A stretch of DNA of 64,000 bases, from the NCBI GenBank assembly GCA_024278755.1, contig JAJRSO010000050.1, positions 27,536 through 91,535 on the forward strand. Reading direction: 5' to 3'. Position 1 is the stretch's first letter. Every line of letters begins with the position of its first letter. Of the stretch, positions 53,047 through 61,927 are shown piece by piece. The DNA comes from Calditrichota bacterium. GTDB taxonomy: Bacteria > Calditrichota > Calditrichia > Calditrichales > Calditrichaceae. The position numbers were made by a program, and so were the translations under genes. The notes below the pieces were generated by a model that saw only the letters and a list, made by a program, of their open reading frames with translations, was not told the origin of the DNA and made no database searches.

Positions 53047-54087
53047 ATGTTCAAAACGATACATAAATATCTCGGTTGGCGTCACTGGGCGGTTTTTCAG
53101 TATAATTCCATATTTGAGAACCTGTTCATTCTTTTTGGCCTGTTGCTGTTAAATGGGCAAACGTCATTTTTTGTTCTAACCGATATTCTGGTCTTTGTAG
53201 TTTTTAGTATTTTTTCCACGTCCTACGGTTACCTGATTAACGATTTTGCCGACAGAGAGCTGGATGCACAACATCAAAAAGCGAATACATTTTCGGGTGA
53301 TTCAGGGATACACGCGGCTTTGATTACGGGAATAATGTTTGCGTTAAGTGCGGTGGCTGCGATTCGTTTTATAAACAGACCTTTTTTTATTGCTCTATGG
53401 TTAATCTGGTTTTTGCTGAGTACTTTTTACAGTTTACCTCCCATCCGCCTAAAAGAGCGCGGCAGAACCGGACTTCTCGCGGCTGTCACGGCACAGCGCT
53501 TTATACCGGTTTTAATGGTCTACAGTATATTTAAAGCGGTGGAAATTTGGTTTGTTATATTAACGGGCGCGTATGTTTTCTTTAGAGGCCTCTCATCCGA
53601 CCTGAACCACCAGTTGGAAGATTATACGAATGATATACAGACAGAAACGCAAACCTTTGCCGTAAAAACGGGATTGTTTCGTGGAAAAAAAATCCTGAGA
53701 TTTTCCCTCGAAATGGAAAAATTACTTCTTCCCGTTGTTCTGTTGTATACAATATGGCGTCTAAGCAAAATGCCGGACTATCTGTTGCTGTTTATGGTCG
53801 CCTTGGTACTGTTGTATCTTGCGGGATATTTTTACAGTGTTTTTTTGATAATCGGTTCAAAAAACAAAGTGAGTGTAAACCCGTTTGGTCCGGGACAGAA
53901 AACTGTTTTTCAGTTTCTGCACCATTCCTATCCGTCTGTTTTGTTGCCGTTGGGATTAAATGTGATTTTAAGTTTTTTGAATCCCTGGTTTCTGATTTTA
54001 TTAGGGCTGCAAATGTGGATGCGGGGCCTGTTCTCATTTCAGGTGATTGAAAAAAGTTTCATTTTTAATATTTTTAAGAGGGGATAA
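53047..54087 (+). CDS. UbiA-family prenyltransferase
   Basis: A 346-residue polytopic protein with about 8-9 membrane helices. The first Asp-rich motif YLINDFADRELD (NDxxDxxxD, about 66-74) and the second, LEDYTNDIQTET (DxxxD, about 193-197), are both present. SLPPIRLKERG matches the family's YSxPPxxxK. UbiA enzymes transfer a prenyl group, or cyclise it, from a polyprenyl diphosphate onto an acceptor in the membrane. With the GGPP synthase 900 bases upstream, GGPP is the likely donor; the acceptor (quinone-like ring, glycerol phosphate or sugar) is unknown. Confidence 0.85.
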   Translation: MFKTIHKYLGWRHWAVFQYNSIFENLFILFGLLLLNGQTSFFVLTDILVFVVFSIFSTSYGYLINDFADRELDAQHQKANTFSGDSGIHAALITGIMFALSAVAAIRFINRPFFIALWLIWFLLSTFYSLPPIRLKERGRTGLLAAVTAQRFIPVLMVYSIFKAVEIWFVILTGAYVFFRGLSSDLNHQLEDYTNDIQTETQTFAVKTGLFRGKKILRFSLEMEKLLLPVVLLYTIWRLSKMPDYLLLFMVALVLLYLAGYFYSVFLIIGSKNKVSVNPFGPGQKTVFQFLHHSYPSVLLPLGLNVILSFLNPWFLILLGLQMWMRGLFSFQVIEKSFIFNIFKRG

Positions 54088-54088
54088 A

Positions 54089-55966
54089 ATGCGCCGTTTT
54101 ATCATTTTATTATTTCTTGCATCAGGTCTTTTTGCGCAGACTTATATTATTCCTGATCTCGAGCGCGATGATTTTAAAGATCTCAAAACCTGGTGGAGCG
54201 TCAACATCTGGGGAATAAACCATACGTTTGCCGTTCCAAACGGATATTTTACCGCCAGTTTAAATAATCCTTTAAATGGCGCTCAGGGCGGCCCCCTGCT
54301 ATCCGATAACGAAGGAATGGAAAACATCGGTTTCAGCACCGCCTATAGTATGATGATCTATGGCAAAGACGATATTATCGATGCGCGTTTTCGTATAAAA
54401 TTTGTAAATGATTTACCTGCGGGAAGTCGTGGCGGGGGATTATGGCACTCCGAACCGATGCCGGTGACAATCAATCAGGCCACATGGTTTATGGAACAAA
54501 CGGCCGATGAAGCGCTTTACAGCTGGGCGCCGGATGAAAACTGGTGGCTGGGACGAATCACACGCGGCGTTTCAAATGAAGTGTCTGCGGCGCCTCCCGT
54601 ATTGACTCAGGAATGGCACTACTATCGGGTGCTGCGTAACGGACGTAATTTTTATGAATTATATGTGGATGATGATCCTACGCCGCTGGTGCATGCGGAG
54701 CCTGCAGATTTAGGTGGCATCCTGAATGAGGACTACGGTTTTAATTGCTGGAATGATAATTTAACTTACCATAAAACCCAAAACGCAGTTTCAGGAAATG
54801 ATACGGTTGAAGTCTATTATAATGGTTGGACGGGATCATGTTCTTTTATTGTGGATTTTGTAGAAATCCGTTATAATAATTATCAGCCTTCTCACCTTGT
54901 TGCTACGGATAATGTGGTTCGTTTGCGCGACGTTGTTAATGAAATCGATAACGGTGTTTCCGATGGATTGTGGAAAGGGCCGTATGCATTCGATGTAACA
55001 TCCGGGCCCTGTGTAATTTTGGCTACAGCAAAAGCGGAAGAACTGGATGGTAACGATGACGATGACGATTTAAAGATGATTTTGGACAGTAAGGATTTTG
55101 GCTGGAATACCGCCCGCAGTTGGGATGGAAATACGGATCAGGGAACGCCAAAGACGATAATGATAGATACGGTGCTTGCTTCCGGAAGCCATACGCTGGC
55201 CTTCCACAGTGAAGTAACGCCGGTTCTTTATGATGCTACGGTTTTAAACTCGGCAAACGGCGCGGTGGTTTTAAATCTTGATCTGAATGAAACGGCGCCC
55301 AATGAAGAAAATGGTTACCTGTGGAAAACGTATCAGTTCTCCTGTGATTCCGGATTGGCGGCTGTTTATATCAGCGGCAGCGCCGACGAAGAGCCGGGCT
55401 GGAATCACCGTAATAATTACGATGGCGTCTTTGCCGATATTGACAGCACCGATGATGATGAACTGCGCATTGAACTGGATGATATCAACTATGAATGGGA
55501 ATCGGACAGTTCGTTTTTAGGGAATCGTCTTTTTGGAGACAGCAAAACAATCTTAATTACGCAGCCGGTGGGGACGGGTTCGCATACCCTTAAACTCTAT
55601 GCCAATTATACGCCGACAATTTATAAATTGCTGGTTTATGTAGAAAATAAAGAGAGCGGGTCTGCCATTGAAACCGGTATGCTTCCAAATAGTTTTTCTC
55701 TTGAACAGAATTATCCAAATCCGTTTAATCCAGCTACAACAATTTCATTCAGCCTTGAAATGCGTTCCCCGGTACATCTTACGGTTTATGATATTAACGG
55801 CAGGATTATTCGTCATTTGGCAGATAACATCTATCCGGCGGGCAGAAATAAAGTAGTGTGGAACGGAATAGACGACAATGGGAACAAGGTGGCGTCGGGG
55901 ATCTATATTTATCAGTTGAAGTCAGAAGATCGTGTACGGACTAAAAAGATGACTTTATTGCGCTAA
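54089..55966 (+). CDS. Secreted multi-domain WFMEQ-family protein with C-terminal sorting domain
   Basis: A 625-residue secreted protein. Signal peptide MRRFIILLFLASGLFAQ. Residues about 20-270 form the WFMEQ beta-sandwich (LERDDFKDLKTWWSVN, GSRGGGLWHSEPM, ATWFMEQTADEA). Two acidic beta-modules follow (GNDDDDDLKMILDSKDFGW and STDDDELRIELDDINYEW), each with a run of Asp that suggests metal binding. The end is a T9SS/FCB-type domain: LEQNYPNPFNPATTISF and GIYIYQLKSEDRVRTKKMTLL. Starts 1 base after ubiA (AGAGGGG upstream), so it is translationally linked to the prenyltransferase. Start 54089 preferred to 54047, which would lie inside ubiA. Confidence 0.78.
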   Translation: MRRFIILLFLASGLFAQTYIIPDLERDDFKDLKTWWSVNIWGINHTFAVPNGYFTASLNNPLNGAQGGPLLSDNEGMENIGFSTAYSMMIYGKDDIIDARFRIKFVNDLPAGSRGGGLWHSEPMPVTINQATWFMEQTADEALYSWAPDENWWLGRITRGVSNEVSAAPPVLTQEWHYYRVLRNGRNFYELYVDDDPTPLVHAEPADLGGILNEDYGFNCWNDNLTYHKTQNAVSGNDTVEVYYNGWTGSCSFIVDFVEIRYNNYQPSHLVATDNVVRLRDVVNEIDNGVSDGLWKGPYAFDVTSGPCVILATAKAEELDGNDDDDDLKMILDSKDFGWNTARSWDGNTDQGTPKTIMIDTVLASGSHTLAFHSEVTPVLYDATVLNSANGAVVLNLDLNETAPNEENGYLWKTYQFSCDSGLAAVYISGSADEEPGWNHRNNYDGVFADIDSTDDDELRIELDDINYEWESDSSFLGNRLFGDSKTILITQPVGTGSHTLKLYANYTPTIYKLLVYVENKESGSAIETGMLPNSFSLEQNYPNPFNPATTISFSLEMRSPVHLTVYDINGRIIRHLADNIYPAGRNKVVWNGIDDNGNKVASGIYIYQLKSEDRVRTKKMTLLR

Positions 55967-55995
55967 AATGTCTCTGTTTTATTAAGACATTTTTA
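55965..55995 (+). terminator. Possible weak terminator between the secreted-protein genes
   Basis: AAAATGTCT (55965-55973) pairs with AGACATTTT (55985-55993), loop of 11, followed by one more T. The stem is AT-rich and the T-run short, so termination is uncertain. Confidence 0.4.
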
Positions 55996-56021
55996 AGTTT
56001 TATTTATTAATTGAGTTTAAT

Positions 56022-58211
56022 ATGAAGAACGGAATGTTCTTTTTAATATTTTTTACTTTTCACTTTTTACAGGGGCAGGCATATATTGTTCCCCCATTGG
56101 AACGGGATGATTTCAAATCCTTGAAATCGTGGTGGTCTGTAAATTACTCGCCTTCTTCCGGTTATAATCATTCCATGACGGTAAATAACGGCTATTTAAA
56201 GGCAGACCTTATTGACCCGCTTGATGGCGGTTCGGGAGGAGTCTTACCGTCTTCAATGGTCGGGATGGAAAATGTGGGCATTAGTACGGCCGATTTGAAA
56301 CCTATTTATGATAAAAATCTACAAATGGATATAACCATTCGTATCAAAACACTAAATACACTTCCGGTTGGAAGTCGTGGCTGGGGATTCTGGAAATCAG
56401 AGAGTGTTCCTGTTACCACTAATCAGGCGACCTGGTTTATGGAACAGACCGCCGATTCCGATTCATCCTGGGCACCGCAGGAAACCTGGTGGCAGGCGCG
56501 AACGCTGGATGGGGTGGATAATACCTATGATTTCTCCTCCGATATCAGTTCTTATGATAATATGCAATGGCATGTGTATAAAGTGCGCCGCTATGGCGGT
56601 TCTTCAACGGGCGGCTATTACGAGCATTATATCGACGGAACGCTGGTGCAGCGTATTGTACCCTATGATTTTCCGGACAGTAGTATTATTAATGAAGATT
56701 TTACCTTCAACTGCTGGAATGATAATCTTGTTTACCGTTTTATCGAGGGCGGTGCAAATCCGGATTCCATTGCTGTTTATTATAACGGCTGGATTGGTAC
56801 GAGCAGCTTTGTTGTAGATTTCATCGAAATTGTAAAAGACGGATACGACCCTTCTTACACGGTTGCTCCGCAGGATAACAACGATATGCTGCGCCTGCGC
56901 GAGTTCGAAAGTGAAATGGACGATGGCCTTTCGGATGGATTATGGAAAACCTATACTTTTGATACCTACGCGGCAAATTGTGTTATTGTGGCGACCGCCA
57001 AAGCGGAGGAGATGGATAGCTATGATAATGATGATGATCTGAAATTAGAAGTGGATACGAAAGACTACGGTTACAACAGTTCCAAAAGCTGGAACGGCGA
57101 TGTGGATCAGAGTCTGCCTAAAACTATCGTGATTGATACGATTATGTCCACGGGTTCCCATACGTTAAAACTATCCAGCCGGGTAACGCCGCTTTTATAC
57201 GACGTAAATGTGTTCTCTTCAACGGACGGGGCGATTGCTTTGGATACGGTAATCAATGATTCTGCTCCTTCCGGAAGCAGTAATCTGTTATGGAAAACAT
57301 TTACTTTTAATTGCGACGCCGGACCGGTGGCCATTTATCTTTCTGGCAGCGCGGACGAGGAGCCCGGCTGGGACCATAGCAACTCCACGATCGACAGCAC
57401 CGATGATGATGAACTGCGTATTATGGTCGATAACACCGATTACGGCTGGGCTACGGACAGCGCCCTCGTTGGAAATGGTTTATACGGTGATGTTAAAACA
57501 ATTCTGCTAACGCCGACATTGTCAACCGGACAACATTCCATAAAACTATACACCCGCGAAACGCCTACGGTGTACCGTGTTCTGGTTTTTTCAAAAAACG
57601 GGGACAGCGGATTGCCGGTGGAGTTATCTCAATTCAGTGTTCAGCAGCAGAATGACGAGGCTGTGTTGCATTGGGTTACCGAATCGGAAGTGGAGAATCT
57701 GGGCTTTAATATTTTCCGGGCGATTTCACCGGATAGTTTACAACCGGCAGAAACAGATTTTATGAAGATCAACCATAGGCTGATTAAAGGACACGGAAGT
57801 TCATCCCAGCGGAATGAATACCTATACAGCGATCCGTTGGCATCCGCCAATTTTGTTTGGTATAAATTACAGGATGTAAGTTATAACGGAGCTGCGGTTA
57901 TGCACAGCGCGGTCAGAGTATCGCCGTTTGAGAATAAATTACCGCAGAATATTCAGATCTTTCAGAATTATCCAAATCCGTTTAACCCGACAACGGCTAT
58001 CAGCTATCGGTTGCCAGCTTTCAGTTCCGTAGAGCTTGTCGTTTACAATCTTCTGGGAGAAAAAGTGCGGACGCTGGTTAAAGAAAGGCAGGAAGCCGGA
58101 ACTTATTCGCTTACATTTAATGCAGCGGGTCTGGCAAGCGGCGTGTATGTGTATCGATTGAAAACTTCTAATGGCATTGTACTGACAAAAAAAATGCTTC
58201 TTTTACAGTAA
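56022..58211 (+). CDS. Secreted multi-domain WFMEQ-family protein with FCB-type sorting domain
   Basis: A 729-residue paralogue of the 54089 product. Signal peptide MKNGMFFLIFFTFHFLQGQ. The same beta-sandwich is at about 20-280 (LERDDFKSLKSWWSVN, VGSRGWGFWKSES, ATWFMEQTADSD). Two acidic modules lie at about 290-520 (YDNDDDLKLEVDTKDYGY, DSTDDDELRIMVDNTDYGW). A further domain (about 530-640, GLPVELSQFSVQQQND, VTESEVENLGFNIFRA) is typical of FCB secreted proteins. The C-terminal sorting domain is QNYPNPFNPTTAISY ... GVYVYRLKTSNGIVLTKKM. Probably a surface glycan-binding or hydrolytic protein; catalytic residues not identified. Confidence 0.8.
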   Translation: MKNGMFFLIFFTFHFLQGQAYIVPPLERDDFKSLKSWWSVNYSPSSGYNHSMTVNNGYLKADLIDPLDGGSGGVLPSSMVGMENVGISTADLKPIYDKNLQMDITIRIKTLNTLPVGSRGWGFWKSESVPVTTNQATWFMEQTADSDSSWAPQETWWQARTLDGVDNTYDFSSDISSYDNMQWHVYKVRRYGGSSTGGYYEHYIDGTLVQRIVPYDFPDSSIINEDFTFNCWNDNLVYRFIEGGANPDSIAVYYNGWIGTSSFVVDFIEIVKDGYDPSYTVAPQDNNDMLRLREFESEMDDGLSDGLWKTYTFDTYAANCVIVATAKAEEMDSYDNDDDLKLEVDTKDYGYNSSKSWNGDVDQSLPKTIVIDTIMSTGSHTLKLSSRVTPLLYDVNVFSSTDGAIALDTVINDSAPSGSSNLLWKTFTFNCDAGPVAIYLSGSADEEPGWDHSNSTIDSTDDDELRIMVDNTDYGWATDSALVGNGLYGDVKTILLTPTLSTGQHSIKLYTRETPTVYRVLVFSKNGDSGLPVELSQFSVQQQNDEAVLHWVTESEVENLGFNIFRAISPDSLQPAETDFMKINHRLIKGHGSSSQRNEYLYSDPLASANFVWYKLQDVSYNGAAVMHSAVRVSPFENKLPQNIQIFQNYPNPFNPTTAISYRLPAFSSVELVVYNLLGEKVRTLVKERQEAGTYSLTFNAAGLASGVYVYRLKTSNGIVLTKKMLLLQ

Positions 58212-58361
58212 TAAGAGATACAAAGATTCATCCTGCAGGATTTCCGTTTTGTGAAAAGGTGTAGATTTTATATATGTAGCTGCGGCTATAGAGAAGAGTT
58301 TTTGTCTCTGTAATTCTTCGTGTTGCTTCGTGATTAATAATTCATTTTTCCGGTTTTTATA
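58212..58361. other. 150-base spacer with TTCGTG direct repeats
   Basis: No gene. CTTCGTG occurs at 58316-58322 and 58326-58332 (10-base period), the same spacing as the TTCGTG pair at 47035-47050, suggesting a dispersed intergenic element. The rest is AT-rich and may hold the promoter of the next gene. Confidence 0.4.
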
Positions 58362-59285
58362 ATGTCTGATTCTTTCGAATGGTATTATTTTGACGTCCAT
58401 ACGGACCATGGCCACGACGTGGTTTTTACCCTGCACGTAAAGCCGTTTATGTCCCGTTTTGAGATTTCTATTTTCGATTTTTTTGTTTACAAAAACAACA
58501 AGCGTCTTATTCACCATTTTTTCAGCCGGCCGCAGCGGGAATTGCAACGCGGACAGGATAACCGCATTCTAAATTATGACGATCGGAATTTCTTAAAAAA
58601 AACGGATGATACGTTTGTACTTCAGTTTACAGATGAATCGATTACATTTAGGCTAAAACTGGAATCTCTTTTGCCGACGGATACGCCGTTGGAAGTGCCT
58701 CTTTTGCCCGGAGGGAAAGGCAACGATTCTTTTATGTGGATTGTGTACGCGCCGGTCTGTAAAGCCTCCGGTTCACTGGTTTTTAAAAATGAGGAAATAC
58801 GATTAGACGGCCGGGGGTACCACGATTATAACGGCGGCAGTGTCAATCTTAAAAAGACTTTAAAGGACTGGTATTGGGGCAAGTTTTTTGAAGTGGAACG
58901 ACTAACCATCCTAGGACAGATCGTCGACCGCAGAGGAAAGCAAAAAAATATTATTGTAACCGCAGATGAAAACGAAATACATCTGGAACAGGATATAAAT
59001 ATCAAACGCGCTTCCGGCGTTACGACTACCGGTAATTTTAGTTTTACCGAAACCGCCCATTGGATGCTGGATGACATCCGGTTTTTTGTATCCGGTAGCG
59101 GCGCGGGAGGTAAACAGATATTTAGTAAAATGATGGAGTTGCTACTCTATCTACTATCCCGTATTCCCGGATTGAGTTTTTTGCACAGGCTGTTGAGCAA
59201 TACCCGTTATCGCCGTTTCCGGGTGGAAGGAAAACGGGAAAACGGGGAGCCGCTGGTCTCTTTTTTTGAGGAAATTGAATTTTAA
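58362..59285 (+). CDS. CrtC/AttH-like lipocalin-fold protein (carotenoid 1,2-hydratase-like)
   Basis: A 307-residue protein with the CrtC/AttH signature: SFEWYYFDVHTDHGHDVVFTLHVKPF at the N-terminus, in the manner of EWWYFDxxxxDGxxxV, and GRGYHDYNGGSVNL (about 152-165), where hydratases read GxxYHDHNWG. CrtC proteins hydrate or rearrange terpenoids; AttH-like homologues are unassigned. A hydrophobic C-terminal segment (MELLLYLLSRIPGLSFLHRLL) may sit at the membrane. Neighbours are ubiA-linked genes upstream and a PEP-synthase-like kinase downstream. The catalytic pattern Asp-His is partly altered (DYN instead of DHN), so the activity is uncertain. Confidence 0.72.
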   Translation: MSDSFEWYYFDVHTDHGHDVVFTLHVKPFMSRFEISIFDFFVYKNNKRLIHHFFSRPQRELQRGQDNRILNYDDRNFLKKTDDTFVLQFTDESITFRLKLESLLPTDTPLEVPLLPGGKGNDSFMWIVYAPVCKASGSLVFKNEEIRLDGRGYHDYNGGSVNLKKTLKDWYWGKFFEVERLTILGQIVDRRGKQKNIIVTADENEIHLEQDINIKRASGVTTTGNFSFTETAHWMLDDIRFFVSGSGAGGKQIFSKMMELLLYLLSRIPGLSFLHRLLSNTRYRRFRVEGKRENGEPLVSFFEEIEF

Positions 59286-59389
59286 TGCCTTTCTGCTCAA
59301 ATTTCTAAAGTGAAACTTAGGAAACACGAAAATACAGGCTTGTCATTCGTCATTTTAGCCGTTACAATCGTGTAAAATCACGGCAAACA

Positions 59390-61927
59390 TTGCCCAACCA
59401 AAACGACACAATAGCTCATTGGTTTATAGTTTCGGAATATGATTTGAAAGTAATTTCATACCCAAAAAATAATACAATACATCAGATTGGCGCCAAGGCG
59501 TTTCATCTTGCCGAATTGGAAAAACATCATTTCCAAATTCCGGAAACGGTTTTTATTCCCTTAAGCGCATACCGAACTTTTGTAGCCGCTAATAATCTGC
59601 AAAATACAATTGATACGGTTAAAAGGCATTTTGGTGAAGGGGCGGATTTCGCTATTCTTAAACCGCTTCTAAAAGAGCTGCGCGCCGCTTTTACAAAGGG
59701 GGATTTCCCCGCCGCCGTTTTAAAGATTCTAAAAGAAACGGCAGCGCGCTTCTCCGCAGTGGTTGCGGTGCGCTCTTCCGCCGTCAGCGAAGACAGCGCG
59801 GCCTTTTCCTTTGCCGGGCAGTATCATACCGTCCTGTCCGTGGAACCCGATGAAATTTCCCTGGGAAAAGCGGTAAAGGAAGTTTGGACTTCCCAATGGA
59901 ACGACGCCGTGGCCGAATATATTCTGAAAAATAAAATTTCTTCATTCGAAGAAGGCATGGGCGTTATTATTCAGCGTATGCTGCGGCCGCAAATTGCCGG
60001 TGTCCTGTTTACGCGCCATCCCGATTCGCTTTCGGATGAGCATATCATTATTGAATCTGTAACAGGATTGGCTGAAAAACTGGTGAGCGGCGAAGCAACG
60101 CCGCAGCATTTCGAAATTCCGAGAAACGCCGTTCCCCCAGAACTTGATAAATTATTTCCCCTGAAATTCCAAAAACAATTTAAAGAACTCATCCGGGATG
60201 CTCTAAAAATAGAAACGCTTGCTAAAGGCGCCGTGGATATTGAATGGGCAGTGGAAAACGGCGCCGTTTATTTCCTACAGTACCGGACGCTGACCACGGG
60301 AGCCGAAGAATTCCTTTGGACCAATGAAAATGTGGGCGAGGTCATTCCCGATGTGGTAACCCCCTACAGTTGGAGTATCTTAAAACCGGTTACCAACAAC
60401 GCCTTTGCGCGTTTCCTAAATGTTTTAAGCATTAAGGGCTTTCCGGAACAGGGCTTGTTCGGATTGTACAAGGGCCGGGTCTATTTTAACAGTACTATGT
60501 TTAACCGGCTTTTATCGGGGTTTTATATCGGCGAACAGCTAAAGGATAAAAGCCCGCTTGGCGTCTTTGTCTTTTTGGTTCGGAAAATACCGGCGCTTAT
60601 ACCTTTGGGACTTTATCTGTTCCTGCTGCCCGGCAAGATCAAACGCTATCTGCGGCGGTTTTCAGGCCGTCTGGAATCCATTCGTTTTATGCAAGAATCG
60701 GACGCGGCGCTTCATTTACAAAAATGCGACCTTCTTGTCAAACAACACCAGCGCACGATGAATTTGCATTTAACCTGCACTATTTTTGCCGAACTGTATT
60801 ACCAGTTGTTAACGAAACTTTGCAGCGGAAAAGAAACAGCCGCCGGTCCCGTTTCTGCCGACGCCTTGCTGTCCGGAATTCAAGGGGCCGAAAGCGCCCG
60901 CAGCGGCCGGGCTTTATGGCAACTGGCAAAAGAGATTTCATCCGATTCAAACCTTCAAAAAATTATTCTGGATTTTGAAGCGGACGAAATTGAAGCGCAT
61001 TTAAGTAGCGCGCCTGGCGGAGAAAAGATGCTTGAAAAAATTCAGGCGTTTTTAAATGAATTTGGCCATGGCGCCCTACATGAATTCGAGCTGTTTTATC
61101 CCCGCTGGAAAGAGGATAAAAATTTTATCTATTCGAATCTGAAAAACTATTTAATAAACATCCCGCAATTGGATTGGGAGGCCGGTCAGGCGGAACAAAC
61201 AAAAAAACAGGCTACACAATTTACCGAGGCTGCAAAAAGTTTTTCATTTTTAGGCCGAATATTTTTTTACCGGATATTTAATAAAGCGCTTTTTTTTAGC
61301 GTTCAACGGGAAAATCTGAAGCAGGCCTTTGTGAAGGCCCATTTCGAACTAAAAAAACACTTGTCTGTTTTGGCAAAACTATTAAATTTGGCGGATGTGC
61401 GGAAAATCTTGTTTTTAACCGACGCGGAAATAGCCGACGCCTTTAACGGCGTTCTGCCGGTGGAACAGATAAAAGCGCTGATTCAGGCGCGGGAAAAAGA
61501 ACGCTCCGGCTATTTGAAAATAAAGCATCCGTCTAAAATAAGACAGTTAGGAGAACACTGGATTCCGGTCGGTGCGGAAGACGCAGAGCCGGCACAGGAC
61601 GTTCTGCGAGGGATTGCCTGTAGTGCGGGAATCGCGGAAGGACGGGCGCGGATTATTTTAAATCCCGAAGACGCTGTCAGAATTGAAAACGGCGATATTC
61701 TGATTGCGCGGGCTGTGAATCCCGGCTGGACGCCCCTGTTTGTACCGGCGGCGGGAATTGTTTCCGAAATTGGCGGCGCCCTATCCCACGGCGCAATCAT
61801 TGCGCGCGAATACGGTTTGCCTATGGTGGCGGCGGTAGTGGGAATTACCACAAAAATACAGGACGGTCAGCGTATCCGTCTGAATGGCTTTTCCGGAACG
61901 GTAGAAATTTTAGAAGAGAACGAATGA
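59390..61927 (+). CDS. PEP-synthase/rifampicin-phosphotransferase-like dikinase
   Basis: An 845-residue protein with the three-part architecture: ATP-grasp domain (about 30-320: IGAKAFHLAELEKHHFQIPETVFIPLSAY, VVAVRSSAVSEDSAAFSFAGQYHTVL, VIIQRMLRPQIAGVLFTRHP, VDIEWAVENGAVYFLQYR), a central helical domain with hydrophobic stretches (about 330-690: WTNENVGEVIPDVVTPYSW; GVFVFLVRKIPALIPLGLYLFLL), and the C-terminal phosphohistidine domain (about 740-845: GGALSHGAIIAREYGLPMVAAV, catalytic His about 800). These enzymes phosphorylate small molecules with ATP, releasing AMP and Pi. The hydrophobic middle suggests a lipid-like acceptor. The start TTG 59390 has no clear ribosome binding site; TTG 59444 is an alternative. 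The gene overlaps the next by 4 bases. Confidence 0.85.
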   Translation: MPNQNDTIAHWFIVSEYDLKVISYPKNNTIHQIGAKAFHLAELEKHHFQIPETVFIPLSAYRTFVAANNLQNTIDTVKRHFGEGADFAILKPLLKELRAAFTKGDFPAAVLKILKETAARFSAVVAVRSSAVSEDSAAFSFAGQYHTVLSVEPDEISLGKAVKEVWTSQWNDAVAEYILKNKISSFEEGMGVIIQRMLRPQIAGVLFTRHPDSLSDEHIIIESVTGLAEKLVSGEATPQHFEIPRNAVPPELDKLFPLKFQKQFKELIRDALKIETLAKGAVDIEWAVENGAVYFLQYRTLTTGAEEFLWTNENVGEVIPDVVTPYSWSILKPVTNNAFARFLNVLSIKGFPEQGLFGLYKGRVYFNSTMFNRLLSGFYIGEQLKDKSPLGVFVFLVRKIPALIPLGLYLFLLPGKIKRYLRRFSGRLESIRFMQESDAALHLQKCDLLVKQHQRTMNLHLTCTIFAELYYQLLTKLCSGKETAAGPVSADALLSGIQGAESARSGRALWQLAKEISSDSNLQKIILDFEADEIEAHLSSAPGGEKMLEKIQAFLNEFGHGALHEFELFYPRWKEDKNFIYSNLKNYLINIPQLDWEAGQAEQTKKQATQFTEAAKSFSFLGRIFFYRIFNKALFFSVQRENLKQAFVKAHFELKKHLSVLAKLLNLADVRKILFLTDAEIADAFNGVLPVEQIKALIQAREKERSGYLKIKHPSKIRQLGEHWIPVGAEDAEPAQDVLRGIACSAGIAEGRARIILNPEDAVRIENGDILIARAVNPGWTPLFVPAAGIVSEIGGALSHGAIIAREYGLPMVAAVVGITTKIQDGQRIRLNGFSGTVEILEENE

